This document shows, piece after piece, positions 32,622 through 41,009 of a stretch of DNA of 64,000 bases (its first letter is position 1; each line of letters opens with the position of its first letter). Source of the stretch: Clostridiales bacterium (GTDB lineage: Bacteria > Bacillota > Clostridia > Lachnospirales > Bianqueaceae); the NCBI GenBank assembly GCA_024689505.1, contig JAILDJ010000004.1, positions 1-64,000 on the forward strand, given 5' to 3'. The position numbers and the translations under genes were made by a program. A model generated the notes under the pieces. That model did not search any database, had not been told where the DNA came from, and saw nothing but the letters and a program-made list of their open reading frames with translations.

Positions 32622-34451
32622 ATGTCTGAGATCCGCATGCTGAGCCAGGAAACGATCAATCAGATCGCCGCCGGCGAAGTGATCGAACGACCGGCGTCCA
32701 TCGTGAAAGAACTGGTAGAGAATGCCATCGATGCCGGTGCGTCCATGATCCATATCGAGATCCGAGAAGGTGGGATCAGCTATATCCGCGTGACGGACAA
32801 TGGCTCAGGGATCCCTGCCGACCAGATCCGCCTGGCCTTCAAACGACATTCGACCAGCAAGATTCGGGATGCAGAGGATCTGACGAACATCGGGTCATTG
32901 GGCTTCCGAGGAGAAGCTTTGGCCAGTATCGCCGCTGTCAGCCGTGTCGAAGTCTTGACACGTACACCTTCTTCGATCACCGGTACCCGCTACGTCATCG
33001 AGGGCGGGGAAGAGAAGCGCATGGAGGAGATCGCCGCGCCGGTGGGCACGACCTTCCGTGTGGAGAACCTGTTTTTCAATACACCGGTGCGAAAGAAATT
33101 CCTGAAGAAGGAGAACGCGGAGGCATCCGCGGTCAGCGACTATGTACAGCGCATGGTCATGGGCCATCCGGAGATTTCCTTCCGTTTCGTCCGCAATGGG
33201 AAAGAGCCATCCATCCACAGCCCCGGCAATAATCAGCTGAAGAACAGTATCTTCGCGGTGTATGGCAAGGACGTGCTGTCCGAGATGATCGAAGTCCGTG
33301 CGGACGGCCCTGTGCGCATCCGCGGCTACATCTCCAAACCGCAGCAGACGCGCGCCAGCCGCAATTATGAGAACTATTATCTGAACGGCCGTTATATCCG
33401 CAGCAAGATCATCGAGAACGCGATCGATGATGCATATCGGGATTATGTGGTGCCAGGCACCTTCCCGGTCGTGGTCCTGCAGATCGATATGGACCCGGCG
33501 GAACTGGATGTCAACGTCCATCCGACCAAGATGCAGGTGCGATTTACCCGGGAACATGACGTGGGGACCGTGCTGTATGAGGTGCTGTTGAGCCGACTGA
33601 AAGAACTGGATCTGACGGCCCGGTTGTCCGGTGCCGCGCAGCTGAAGCCCACGGTGGACGAAAGCGCTCCCGCATCTTTTGCGCTTCCGCCGACAGGAGC
33701 CGTTTCCATATCTCGGCCGGAAACGCCGGTACAGCCGGAACTGTCTCACCCAACGATACCACAGATAGACTATCGGCAGGAAGAGATCCTGGTACCACAG
33801 CCGTCTCCTGTACCACAAGTTTTGAAGGAGCCGGCGGCGCCTTATGAAGCTGAAATACCATCGGAAGCACCGATCCCGCAGGAAATGCGATTGGTCGGAC
33901 AGCTGTTCCGAACGTTCTGGATCGCGGAACAGGGTGAGACCGCATATCTGATCGATCAGCATGCCGCCCATGAACGCGTATTGTACGATCGATTGAAGGA
34001 AAAGTTGTCCAAAGGTGCTTTGGATGCGCAGATCCTGTTGGAGCCTTTGATCGTTACCCTGGCGCCGCAGGCCTATCAGCGTGTCATGGAAGAAAAAGCC
34101 GTCTTCGAACGGTTGGGCTATAGTATCGACAGCTTCGGCGAGGATAGCGTGATCATCCGTGAGGTGCCGTATATCTTCAATGGCGGCCTGGGACAGGAGG
34201 ACTTCCAGACGATGGTAGACCTGCTGCTCGAAGGCACGCGCCGCGTGGATCAGACCGTCCTGATCGACCGCATGGCCACGATCTCCTGCAAAGCCGCGAT
34301 CAAGGGCAATGACGCGATCTCTTTTGAAGAGATGCAGAGTCTGCTGGAACAGTTGATGGCGTCCCCCAATCCTTACAACTGTCCGCACGGCCGTCCGACC
34401 ATGCTGACCATGACCCATCAGGAACTGGATCATCGGTTCAAACGGTCTTAG
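32622..34451 (+). CDS. mutL: DNA mismatch repair protein MutL
   Basis: A 609-residue GHKL ATPase. ATP-site motifs are ELVENAIDAGA (Glu33, Asn34), DNGSGI and GFRGEALASI. The C-terminal domain has the endonuclease-type sequence DQHAAHERVLYD (445-456), where the usual final Glu is Asp456, plus SCKAAIKG and CPHGRP. No mutH is expected in this group, so this C-terminal nicking domain should act. A Pro-rich linker (about 340-410) separates the halves. Sits between mutS and miaA with 4- and 9-nt gaps. Confidence 0.96.
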   Translation: MSEIRMLSQETINQIAAGEVIERPASIVKELVENAIDAGASMIHIEIREGGISYIRVTDNGSGIPADQIRLAFKRHSTSKIRDAEDLTNIGSLGFRGEALASIAAVSRVEVLTRTPSSITGTRYVIEGGEEKRMEEIAAPVGTTFRVENLFFNTPVRKKFLKKENAEASAVSDYVQRMVMGHPEISFRFVRNGKEPSIHSPGNNQLKNSIFAVYGKDVLSEMIEVRADGPVRIRGYISKPQQTRASRNYENYYLNGRYIRSKIIENAIDDAYRDYVVPGTFPVVVLQIDMDPAELDVNVHPTKMQVRFTREHDVGTVLYEVLLSRLKELDLTARLSGAAQLKPTVDESAPASFALPPTGAVSISRPETPVQPELSHPTIPQIDYRQEEILVPQPSPVPQVLKEPAAPYEAEIPSEAPIPQEMRLVGQLFRTFWIAEQGETAYLIDQHAAHERVLYDRLKEKLSKGALDAQILLEPLIVTLAPQAYQRVMEEKAVFERLGYSIDSFGEDSVIIREVPYIFNGGLGQEDFQTMVDLLLEGTRRVDQTVLIDRMATISCKAAIKGNDAISFEEMQSLLEQLMASPNPYNCPHGRPTMLTMTHQELDHRFKRS

Positions 34452-34460
34452 GAGCAGGTC

Positions 34461-35399
34461 ATGGAAAAGCAGAAGTTGTTGGTGATCGCCGGGCCGACTG
34501 CCTCCGGGAAATCTTCTCTGGCGGTCCAACTGGCGAAACGGTGGAACGGCGAGGTCATTTCAGCCGATTCCATGCAGGTCTACCGCCGGATGGATATCGG
34601 TACGGCCAAAGTAACACCAGAAGAAACGGAAGGGGTCCCGCATCACCTGATCGATGTGCTGGAGCCGACGGAGGAGTGGAACGTGGCCATGTTCCAGGAA
34701 CAGGCCGGAGCGGCGATCCGGGATATCGCGTCCCACGGCAGGCTGCCGATCCTCTGCGGCGGCACCGGCTTCTATCTGCACGCGTTGTTATATGATACAC
34801 AATTTGAGGAAGAGCCGGAACAGCGGGAGATCCGTCAGCAGTTGGAAGCGCGGATGCGGACCGAGGGACCGGAAACGATGCATGAAGCGCTGCGTGCGGT
34901 CGATCCGGAAGCAGCCGAAAGCATCCATCCCCATAACGAAAAGCGTGTCATACGTGCGCTGGAGTATTATCAGATCCATGGCACGCCCATCAGCCGGCAT
35001 AACCAGGAAATGCGGCAGAAAGAGTCGCCGTACGATCTTTGCTGTCTGGCCTTGTCCATGGACCGCCAGCGGCTTTACGACCGCATCGACCTGCGTGTGG
35101 ATCAAATGATCGAGCAGGGACTGGTCGAGGAAGTGCGGGCATTGGTCGCGGAAGGCCTTTCTGCTGGAATGACGGCGATGCAGGGCTTAGGGTATAAGGA
35201 GATCCTGCCCTATCTGGAAGGCCGTTGTACCCTGGAGGAAGCGGTGCGGATCCTGAAGCGCGATACCCGTCATTTTGCCAAGCGCCAGCTGACCTGGCTG
35301 CGGGCGGAGAAGGACATGCGATGGATCGACGCGGGGCAGGGACCGGAGGAACTGCTGCGGCAGGCAGAGGACCAGATTCGCCTGGTTTATGGCAAATAA
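34461..35399 (+). CDS. miaA: tRNA dimethylallyltransferase
   Basis: A 312-residue P-loop enzyme that adds a dimethylallyl group to A37 of tRNAs reading UNN codons; MiaB then methylthiolates the product. GPTASGKSSLAVQLAKR is the P-loop, SADSMQVYRRMDIGTAK the conserved Asp-Ser-Gln stretch, GGTGFYLHALL follows, and the C-terminal FAKRQLTWLRAEK is typical. Ends the mutS-mutL-miaA run; hfq follows behind its own promoter. Confidence 0.96.
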   Translation: MEKQKLLVIAGPTASGKSSLAVQLAKRWNGEVISADSMQVYRRMDIGTAKVTPEETEGVPHHLIDVLEPTEEWNVAMFQEQAGAAIRDIASHGRLPILCGGTGFYLHALLYDTQFEEEPEQREIRQQLEARMRTEGPETMHEALRAVDPEAAESIHPHNEKRVIRALEYYQIHGTPISRHNQEMRQKESPYDLCCLALSMDRQRLYDRIDLRVDQMIEQGLVEEVRALVAEGLSAGMTAMQGLGYKEILPYLEGRCTLEEAVRILKRDTRHFAKRQLTWLRAEKDMRWIDAGQGPEELLRQAEDQIRLVYGK

Positions 35400-35402
35400 A
35401 GC

Positions 35403-35431
35403 TTGAAAATACAGACGAAATCAAGTACAAT
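35403..35431 (+). promoter_or_regulatory. Promoter of hfq
   Basis: TTGAAA (35403-35408), 17-nt spacer, TACAAT (35426-35431), followed by an A/T-rich 30-nt leader and AGGAGG. Confidence 0.7.
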
Positions 35432-35470
35432 CGACTATATATAGATATATAAGCACTATAGGAGGTTAAC

Positions 35471-35710
35471 ATGAACAAACAAATCAATCTCCAGGATACA
35501 TTCCTGAACATCCTGCGCAAAGAGCGCAGTGAGGTGACCATCATCCTGACGAACGGTTATCAGCAGAAGGGTGTCATCAAAGGATACGACAATTTCGTAG
35601 TCATGCTGGATTCTGACAGCAAGCAGATGATGATCTACAAACACGCGATCTCCACGATCGTGCCGCTTCGGCCGGTATCTTTCAATACCATCCGGGAGGA
35701 GCAGGAATAA
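35471..35710 (+). CDS. hfq: RNA chaperone Hfq
   Basis: A 79-residue Sm-like protein forming a hexameric ring for sRNA-mRNA pairing. Sm1 is [20 protein letters not shown] with [20 protein letters not shown]; Sm2 holds YKHAIST, matching the YKHA(I)S signature. The acidic C-terminus is very short, as usual in Gram-positives. Its position after miaA is conserved across many bacteria. A terminator-like hairpin follows, so it may be made as a short monocistronic message besides miaA readthrough. Confidence 0.96.
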   Translation: MNKQINLQDTFLNILRKERSEVTIILTNGYQQKGVIKGYDNFVVMLDSDSKQMMIYKHAISTIVPLRPVSFNTIREEQE

Positions 35711-35716
35711 AAGCAG

Positions 35717-35755
35717 CAATCCACAGGGCCGACGCATAGAGGCTTCTGTGGATTG
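35717..35755 (+). terminator. Terminator after hfq
   Basis: CAATCCACAG (35717-35726) pairs perfectly with CTGTGGATTG (35746-35755); the tail TTCGGGTTT is only partly T-rich, so termination may be incomplete and allow transcription of the next gene. Confidence 0.6.
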
Positions 35756-35782
35756 TTCGGGTTTATGGAAATGAGGACAGGT

Positions 35783-37066
35783 ATGTCATATATAGAATCT
35801 TTGCAGCGGATGGGCATCTCCGAAGAGGTCGCATCCTTCTGTTTCGGTGCGGAAGAACGGCTGGCGGAGCGCTTCCGCGAGGTCGATCGTATCCAGGATG
35901 AAAACCAGTGGAAGGTCCTTGCGGCGATGCAGGAGCACATGGTCTCCGAGCGCCATCTGGAGGGCAGTACCGGTTACGGCATCGTGGATGATGGACGCGA
36001 CACATTGGAAGCGGTCTATGCCGCGGTCTTCGGGGCTGAGGATGCGTTAGTGCGCGCGCAGATGATCTCCGGCACGCACGCGTTGACGACGGCCTTGTTC
36101 GGCTGCCTGCGTCCCGGGGACGAAGTCCTTTTCGCGACCGGTGCACCGTACGATACGCTGCAGGGGGTGGTCGGGATCCGGCCGGAGATCGGTTCTCTGG
36201 CAGAATTCGGCGTGACATACCGTATCGTGGAACTGACGAAAGAAGGCTTACCGGATATCGAAGCCATCTGCGCTTCCATCGATCCGAAGACCCGTATGGT
36301 CGCGATCCAGCGTTCCAAGGGCTATGCGTTCCGGCATTCCCTTTCCGTTGAAGAGATCGGGCAGATCATCGCGGCGGTACGCACGGTGCGTCCGGATGTT
36401 ATCGTCATGGTGGACAACTGCTATGGCGAATTCGTGCAGACCATCGAGCCGGGGCAGGTCGGCGCGGACCTGACTGTCGGTTCATTGATCAAGAACCCCG
36501 GTGCAGGACTTGCACCAGTGGGCGGCTATATCGCCGGCCGCAAGGATCTGATCGAGCGCTGTGCCGCATGGCTGAACGCGCCGGGCATCGGAAAAGAGGG
36601 CGGCCCGTCCCTGAATATCAATCGCACATTCTATCAAGGTTTGTTCCTGGCGCCGCAGGTCGCGGCCAATGCCGTGAAAACGGCCATGCTGGCGGCGGAG
36701 GTCTTCCATAGTCTGGGCTTCGCCGTTTCACCGGCGGTGGAAGAGACACACTACGACATCGTCGAAGCTATCGCGCTCGGTGCGCCGGAACGGGTCCTGG
36801 CCTTCTGCCGGGGCATCCAGGCCGCCGCTCCGGTCGATAGTTATGCTACCCCTGAACCCTTTGATATGCCGGGTTATGACTGCCAGGTCATCATGGCGGC
36901 AGGCGCCTTTATTTCCGGCGCTTCCATAGAACTGTCGGCGGATGCGCCGATGGTGCCGCCGTATACCGTCTATTTCCAGGGCGGCTTGACCTATAGTCAT
37001 GGGAAATACGGTGTGATGAAGGCACTGCAAGCGCTAGTGGATCAGCATCTGGTGACACTGCCATGA
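35783..37066 (+). CDS. Methionine gamma-lyase-family PLP protein (aluminium-resistance family)
   Basis: A 427-residue fold-type I PLP protein (PF06838). The likely Schiff-base lysine is Lys237 in VGSLIKNPGAGLAPVGGYI; VMVDNCYGEFVQ carries the cofactor-binding Asp; QRSKGYAFRHSLS is a family mark. The family is annotated from sequence as aluminium-resistance or methionine gamma-lyase-like, without firm biochemistry that I know of. It commonly lies next to hfq/miaA in Clostridia. I chose ATG 35783 after AGGACAGG; ATGs at 35765 and 35771 are alternatives. It overlaps the next gene by 4 nt (ATGA). Confidence 0.88.
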   Translation: MSYIESLQRMGISEEVASFCFGAEERLAERFREVDRIQDENQWKVLAAMQEHMVSERHLEGSTGYGIVDDGRDTLEAVYAAVFGAEDALVRAQMISGTHALTTALFGCLRPGDEVLFATGAPYDTLQGVVGIRPEIGSLAEFGVTYRIVELTKEGLPDIEAICASIDPKTRMVAIQRSKGYAFRHSLSVEEIGQIIAAVRTVRPDVIVMVDNCYGEFVQTIEPGQVGADLTVGSLIKNPGAGLAPVGGYIAGRKDLIERCAAWLNAPGIGKEGGPSLNINRTFYQGLFLAPQVAANAVKTAMLAAEVFHSLGFAVSPAVEETHYDIVEAIALGAPERVLAFCRGIQAAAPVDSYATPEPFDMPGYDCQVIMAAGAFISGASIELSADAPMVPPYTVYFQGGLTYSHGKYGVMKALQALVDQHLVTLP

Positions 37067-38439
37067 TGCGGCTGCCCGAATCCTATATCGAACGCATGCG
37101 CATCCTTCTCGGTGCGGAGTTCGAGTCCTATCTGGCTTCGCTGGATCGGGAAGTGTATAATGGCATGCGGACCAATACGTTGAAACTGAGTCCGGAGGCG
37201 CTGGCGGAGGCGCGCGGCCTACAGGCCGATCGTGTGCCGTGGTGCCCGGAAGCTTTTTACACCAAGACCGGGGATCAGGCATCGCGGCATCCCTACTACT
37301 ACGCCGGTCTCTACTATCTGCAGGAACCCAGCGCCATGCTGCCGGCGGCGATGCTGCCGGTCCATCCCGGCGATCGTGTGCTGGACCTGTGTGCCGCGCC
37401 GGGCGGCAAAAGCACGCAGCTGCTGTGCCGACTGCAGGGAAAAGGGCTTCTTGTCTCCAACGATATCAGCCCGTCCCGGGCCAAAGCTTTGTTGAAAAAT
37501 CTGGAATTGTTCGGCGGACGGAATTATGTGATCACAACAGAAGGACCCCATAAACTGAAGGAGCGTTTCGAGGGATTTTTCACGAAGATCCTTGTCGATG
37601 CGCCTTGTTCCGGTGAAGGGATGTTCCACAAGGAGCCGCAGATCGTCCGCAATTGGGAGCAGTACGGCAACGCCTACTATGCGGCGCTGCAGAAAGAGAT
37701 CCTGGAGCATGCGGCCGCCATGCTTTCTCCAGGCGGGCAGCTTCTGTATTCCACCTGTACTTTTGCGCCGATGGAAGATGAGCAGACGATCCAGAACTTC
37801 CTGGAGGGGCATCCGGACTTTCATCTGATCCCGATCCTGCAGCAGGAAGGGTTCGATCATGGCCATCCGGAATGGATCGAGAAGGGGGATCCATCCTTGG
37901 TGAACTGCGCGCGTCTGTGGCCGCACCGCGTGCGCGGAGAAGGGCATTTCGCCGCCCTTCTGGAACGTGACGGCCGTGCGCCAGAGTGGGAGGCGCCGCG
38001 GCAACGCAGCGCTGTGCCGGAGCCGATCACGTCCTGGTGCAAAGAAAATCTGAAAACACCTTTGGAACAGATCCTTCCGGAAGGGGCTTCGATCCGCTTG
38101 CAAGGCGAATATGCCGTGGCGGAGCTCCTGCCACAAACGTATCTGAAGGGACTTCGGGTGCTGCGCAGCGGATTGCTGCTGGGCACGTTGAAAAAAGACC
38201 GGTTCGAACCTTCGCAGGCACTGGCTATGGCTTTGACCATGCAAGATGCCGCACACACGTTGGATCTTCCGGCGGACAGTGACACCGTCCTGCGGTACCT
38301 CAAGGGTGAGACTTTGAGCGGGGACTTCCACAAAGACTGGTTCTTGGTCGGTGTGGACGGGCATCCCCTCGGATGGGGCAAAGGTGCCGATACATTGCTG
38401 AAAAACAAGTATTTGAAAGGTTGGAGATACCTCTCGTAG
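37063..38439 (+). CDS. RsmF-like rRNA m5C methyltransferase (NOL1/NOP2/Sun)
   Basis: A 458-residue SAM-dependent methyltransferase. The SAM loop is DLCAAPGGKSTQL near residue 107-119; motif IV is VDAPCSGEGMFHKEP (Cys182); motif VI is STCTFAPMEDE with the nucleophile Cys232. A C-terminal RsmF/PUA-like part (about 290-458, LRVLRSGLLLGTLKKDRFEP) sets it apart from RsmB. The likely substrate is a cytosine of 16S rRNA (YebU/RsmF class). ATGA overlap with the lyase-family gene. Confidence 0.9.
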   Translation: MMRLPESYIERMRILLGAEFESYLASLDREVYNGMRTNTLKLSPEALAEARGLQADRVPWCPEAFYTKTGDQASRHPYYYAGLYYLQEPSAMLPAAMLPVHPGDRVLDLCAAPGGKSTQLLCRLQGKGLLVSNDISPSRAKALLKNLELFGGRNYVITTEGPHKLKERFEGFFTKILVDAPCSGEGMFHKEPQIVRNWEQYGNAYYAALQKEILEHAAAMLSPGGQLLYSTCTFAPMEDEQTIQNFLEGHPDFHLIPILQQEGFDHGHPEWIEKGDPSLVNCARLWPHRVRGEGHFAALLERDGRAPEWEAPRQRSAVPEPITSWCKENLKTPLEQILPEGASIRLQGEYAVAELLPQTYLKGLRVLRSGLLLGTLKKDRFEPSQALAMALTMQDAAHTLDLPADSDTVLRYLKGETLSGDFHKDWFLVGVDGHPLGWGKGADTLLKNKYLKGWRYLS

Positions 38440-38462
38440 ACATACAGACAGGAGGCTATCAT

Positions 38463-39599
38463 ATGTATGATCTGATCATCGCCGGAGCGGGGCCGGCCGG
38501 AAGTACACTGGCGCGCCGCATCGGCAAGGACCGTAAGGTCTTACTTTTAGATAAACGCGATCTGTCCGGCGCGGTACATTTCACAGGAGCAGCTGAGAAA
38601 TGCTGCGGCGGTCTGCTGAACCCGCAGGCACAGGACGCATTGACAGAACAGGGCATCGCTCTGCCCAGAAGGATCCTGGAGGATCCGCAGCTGTTCTCGG
38701 TACGGGCGATCGATTTCGATAATCATATGGAACGCGTGTACCCCAAGCGCTACGTCAACATCGACAGGGTCGCCTTTGACCGCTATCTGATCGAATTGGC
38801 CGAAGAGCAGCCCGGGGTCACCTTGATGGAAAAAACACTGTTGCAGGATTTTGAGCAGCTGGAGGATCGTGTGCGCGTCCGTGTGCTGCATAAGCCAAGC
38901 GGCGAAGTGCGGTATCTGGAGGCCAAGATCCTTGTCGGAGCGGATGGGGCGGCTTCCATCGTGCGGGAACGCATGAAGGAACGGTATCTGATCCCGGTCT
39001 CCGGCAATGTTTTGAGCGGCGCTGCAAAGGAATATGCTTGCCTGCAGGAACATTTCACGATGCCGGAGGGCTTCACGATGCCTTGGCATGCGGCCATATT
39101 CGACCGCTATGTCACAGACTTTTATAGCTGGATGATCCCGAAGGAAAACAGGTTGATCCTGGGTTCGGCGATCCCGGCAGGAGAGGATCTGCGCCTTAGG
39201 TTTTCCCGGCTGAAGGCAGAGCTGATCGATCTGGGATATCCACTGCAAGGTGCTCCCATCTACCGCAGCGGCGCCAAACTGCTCAGACCGCGCATGTTCG
39301 GCAGTGTCATTTCCGGCAAGGACCGCATCTTCCTTTGCGGCGAAGCGGCCGGGCTGATCAGCCCCAGTTCCGCGGAGGGCATCAGCTACGCGATCCGGAG
39401 CGGATCCATGCTGGCCGATGTACTGGCAAAGCCGGAGCAGGGCCGTCATAAAGCCTATGATCGGGCTTTGTGCGGATTGAAAAAGGAGATCGCAACGAAG
39501 AGTTTAAAATCACCAGTAATGTATGAACCCGCGCTGCGCGGACCGGTCTTTGTCAGCCGCCTGCTCAGCCTCAAGGTAAAGGATGTGCATCATGGCTGA
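38463..39599 (+). CDS. FAD-dependent oxidoreductase, geranylgeranyl-reductase-like
   Basis: A 378-residue flavoprotein. DLIIAGAGPAGSTLARRI is the N-terminal dinucleotide motif; EKCCGGLLNPQAQDAL is a CCGG signature of a Firmicutes branch of the geranylgeranyl reductase/PHBH superfamily; FLCGEAAGLISPSSAEGISYA is the second FAD motif. Relatives saturate isoprenoid chains or oxidise small substrates; the true substrate is unknown. ACAGGAGG precedes ATG 38463. Its last 8 nt overlap the start of the amidase-fold gene. Confidence 0.82.
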   Translation: MYDLIIAGAGPAGSTLARRIGKDRKVLLLDKRDLSGAVHFTGAAEKCCGGLLNPQAQDALTEQGIALPRRILEDPQLFSVRAIDFDNHMERVYPKRYVNIDRVAFDRYLIELAEEQPGVTLMEKTLLQDFEQLEDRVRVRVLHKPSGEVRYLEAKILVGADGAASIVRERMKERYLIPVSGNVLSGAAKEYACLQEHFTMPEGFTMPWHAAIFDRYVTDFYSWMIPKENRLILGSAIPAGEDLRLRFSRLKAELIDLGYPLQGAPIYRSGAKLLRPRMFGSVISGKDRIFLCGEAAGLISPSSAEGISYAIRSGSMLADVLAKPEQGRHKAYDRALCGLKKEIATKSLKSPVMYEPALRGPVFVSRLLSLKVKDVHHG

Positions 39600-40998
39600 C
39601 TATCGGATGAATGACCGCCGCCGCACGTCCTCCAACCGCAGACCGCCGCAGGGGAACCGACCTGCCTATGGGCGTCCTGCCGAGAGACGGCCTGCTTCGG
39701 GCAGACCTGGGATGAGACCTGCGCCTTCGGGTACAGGCGCGCCAAGAAGGCCTCAGGGAAAAGCCCGCTATCGGATCGAGAAGCCAGGCCGCCTGATCAC
39801 AGCCGGTCTGATCCTGGTCCTTCTGATCTTCTTGCTCAGCAAGCTGGGCGGAGGTCACAAAACGGCTGAACCGCAGACGGCGGAATCCTCACAGGATACG
39901 GCGGATCGCGATGAGACCTACCGTAAGTCACAGGAGGAAAGCGCGGCCGCAGAAGAAGAAAAGGAACTTGGAACAGGACAAAGGGGCTTGTATTCAGGCT
40001 ATAAGACGACGGTCAGTGAGCTGGACGATCAGGTCATGGGCTTTATGAGCGGTATGATCCTGGCCCATATCGACAATCATGCAAAGGATCCGGACCAGCA
40101 GCTGAGCGTGCAGAAAGTCCGTTACAATTACCATGTCGTTATCGATCCGGCCCATGGCGGGGAAGACGTTGGTTTCATGGCCGGAGATGTGTCTGAAAAC
40201 CGTCTGAACCTGATCTTCGCCCAGAAGATCCAGGGTAAAGTGCGGGAACTGGATCCGGCGATCGACGTGGTCCTGACCCGTGACAACGATGTGTTCGTTG
40301 AATTGGCAGACCGCGTCAGTTTGGCGAACAACCGCGATGCGGATCTGTTCGTCAATATCCAGTGTGCCTCCAATGAAGAGGATCCGGAAGCCAACGGCCT
40401 CGGCGTCCTGTATTGGGACAGTGAAGAGGGCACACCGCGCGGCAAGGAATCCTTGCACATCGGGATGAAGATCTCAGAAGTGGCTGCCGAGGCGCTGGGA
40501 CTGAAAGACCGCGGTGTCCGCAGCGATATGATGGAAGTCCTGTACGAGACAACGATGCCGGCCCTTTCCATCAAACTGGGATATCTGACCAACGAACAAG
40601 ATCTGGCGGCACTGACGGATGAAGTCCTGCAGGACCGCATGGCGGAAGCAGTGGCGAAAGTCATCGTGGAAGCGGTCAACCAGCATGAACCCCACGTAGA
40701 CGTGAACATCCCCGAAGTGACCACGGCGAAGGATGACGATAGTGCATCCTCCTCGGATGCACAGACGGATTCTTCCGAGACATCGTCGGAAGATAGCTAT
40801 GAAGAAGAAAGCTATACGGAAGACAGCTACGAAGAAGATAGCTATGCTGAGGACAGTTACGAAGAGGAGAGCTACGAAGAAGACGGTTACGAGGGCGACG
40901 GCTACGAAGGTGATGGTTACGAGGATGGGGACGGCGATGGCGATGGCCAGGAAGACGTCGGAGAAGTTGATGGTTATGACGAGGACGAGGACGAGTAG
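39592..40998 (+). CDS. Amidase_3-fold membrane protein with degenerate active site
   Basis: A 468-residue protein. An Arg/Pro-rich N-terminus (about 1-60) precedes one membrane segment (about 63-82, LITAGLILVLLIFLLSKL). Residues 180-365 form an N-acetylmuramoyl-L-alanine amidase (Amidase_3) domain: VVIDPAHGGEDVG and RVSLANNRDADLFVNI. Two of the four catalytic positions are kept (His188, Glu202); the second zinc His of the usual SIHAN motif is Gln257 (NIQCAS), and the catalytic Glu of the usual VEVGF/VELGF motif is Lys328 (IKLGYLTN). Hydrolysis is therefore unlikely. The tail (about 400-468) repeats S-Y-E-E-D-like units. Probably a peptidoglycan-binding or regulatory pseudoenzyme. Confidence 0.85.
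   Translation: MADYRMNDRRRTSSNRRPPQGNRPAYGRPAERRPASGRPGMRPAPSGTGAPRRPQGKARYRIEKPGRLITAGLILVLLIFLLSKLGGGHKTAEPQTAESSQDTADRDETYRKSQEESAAAEEEKELGTGQRGLYSGYKTTVSELDDQVMGFMSGMILAHIDNHAKDPDQQLSVQKVRYNYHVVIDPAHGGEDVGFMAGDVSENRLNLIFAQKIQGKVRELDPAIDVVLTRDNDVFVELADRVSLANNRDADLFVNIQCASNEEDPEANGLGVLYWDSEEGTPRGKESLHIGMKISEVAAEALGLKDRGVRSDMMEVLYETTMPALSIKLGYLTNEQDLAALTDEVLQDRMAEAVAKVIVEAVNQHEPHVDVNIPEVTTAKDDDSASSSDAQTDSSETSSEDSYEEESYTEDSYEEDSYAEDSYEEESYEEDGYEGDGYEGDGYEDGDGDGDGQEDVGEVDGYDEDEDE
40795..40995 (+). repeat. Acidic Tyr/Glu/Asp repeat tail of the amidase-fold gene
   Basis: About a dozen degenerate 12-18-nt units encode SYEEE, SYTED, SYEED, SYAED, GYEGD and similar, ending in DEDEDE. Net charge is extremely negative, and Tyr recurs roughly every five to seven residues. 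Confidence 0.8.
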
Positions 40999-41009
40999 GA
41001 GGATGCGTC

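Noticed and set aside
35753..35782. TTG-started longer form of the lyase-family protein
   Set aside because: The extra codons lie on the hfq terminator hairpin; ATG 35783 has a plausible AGGACAGG site.
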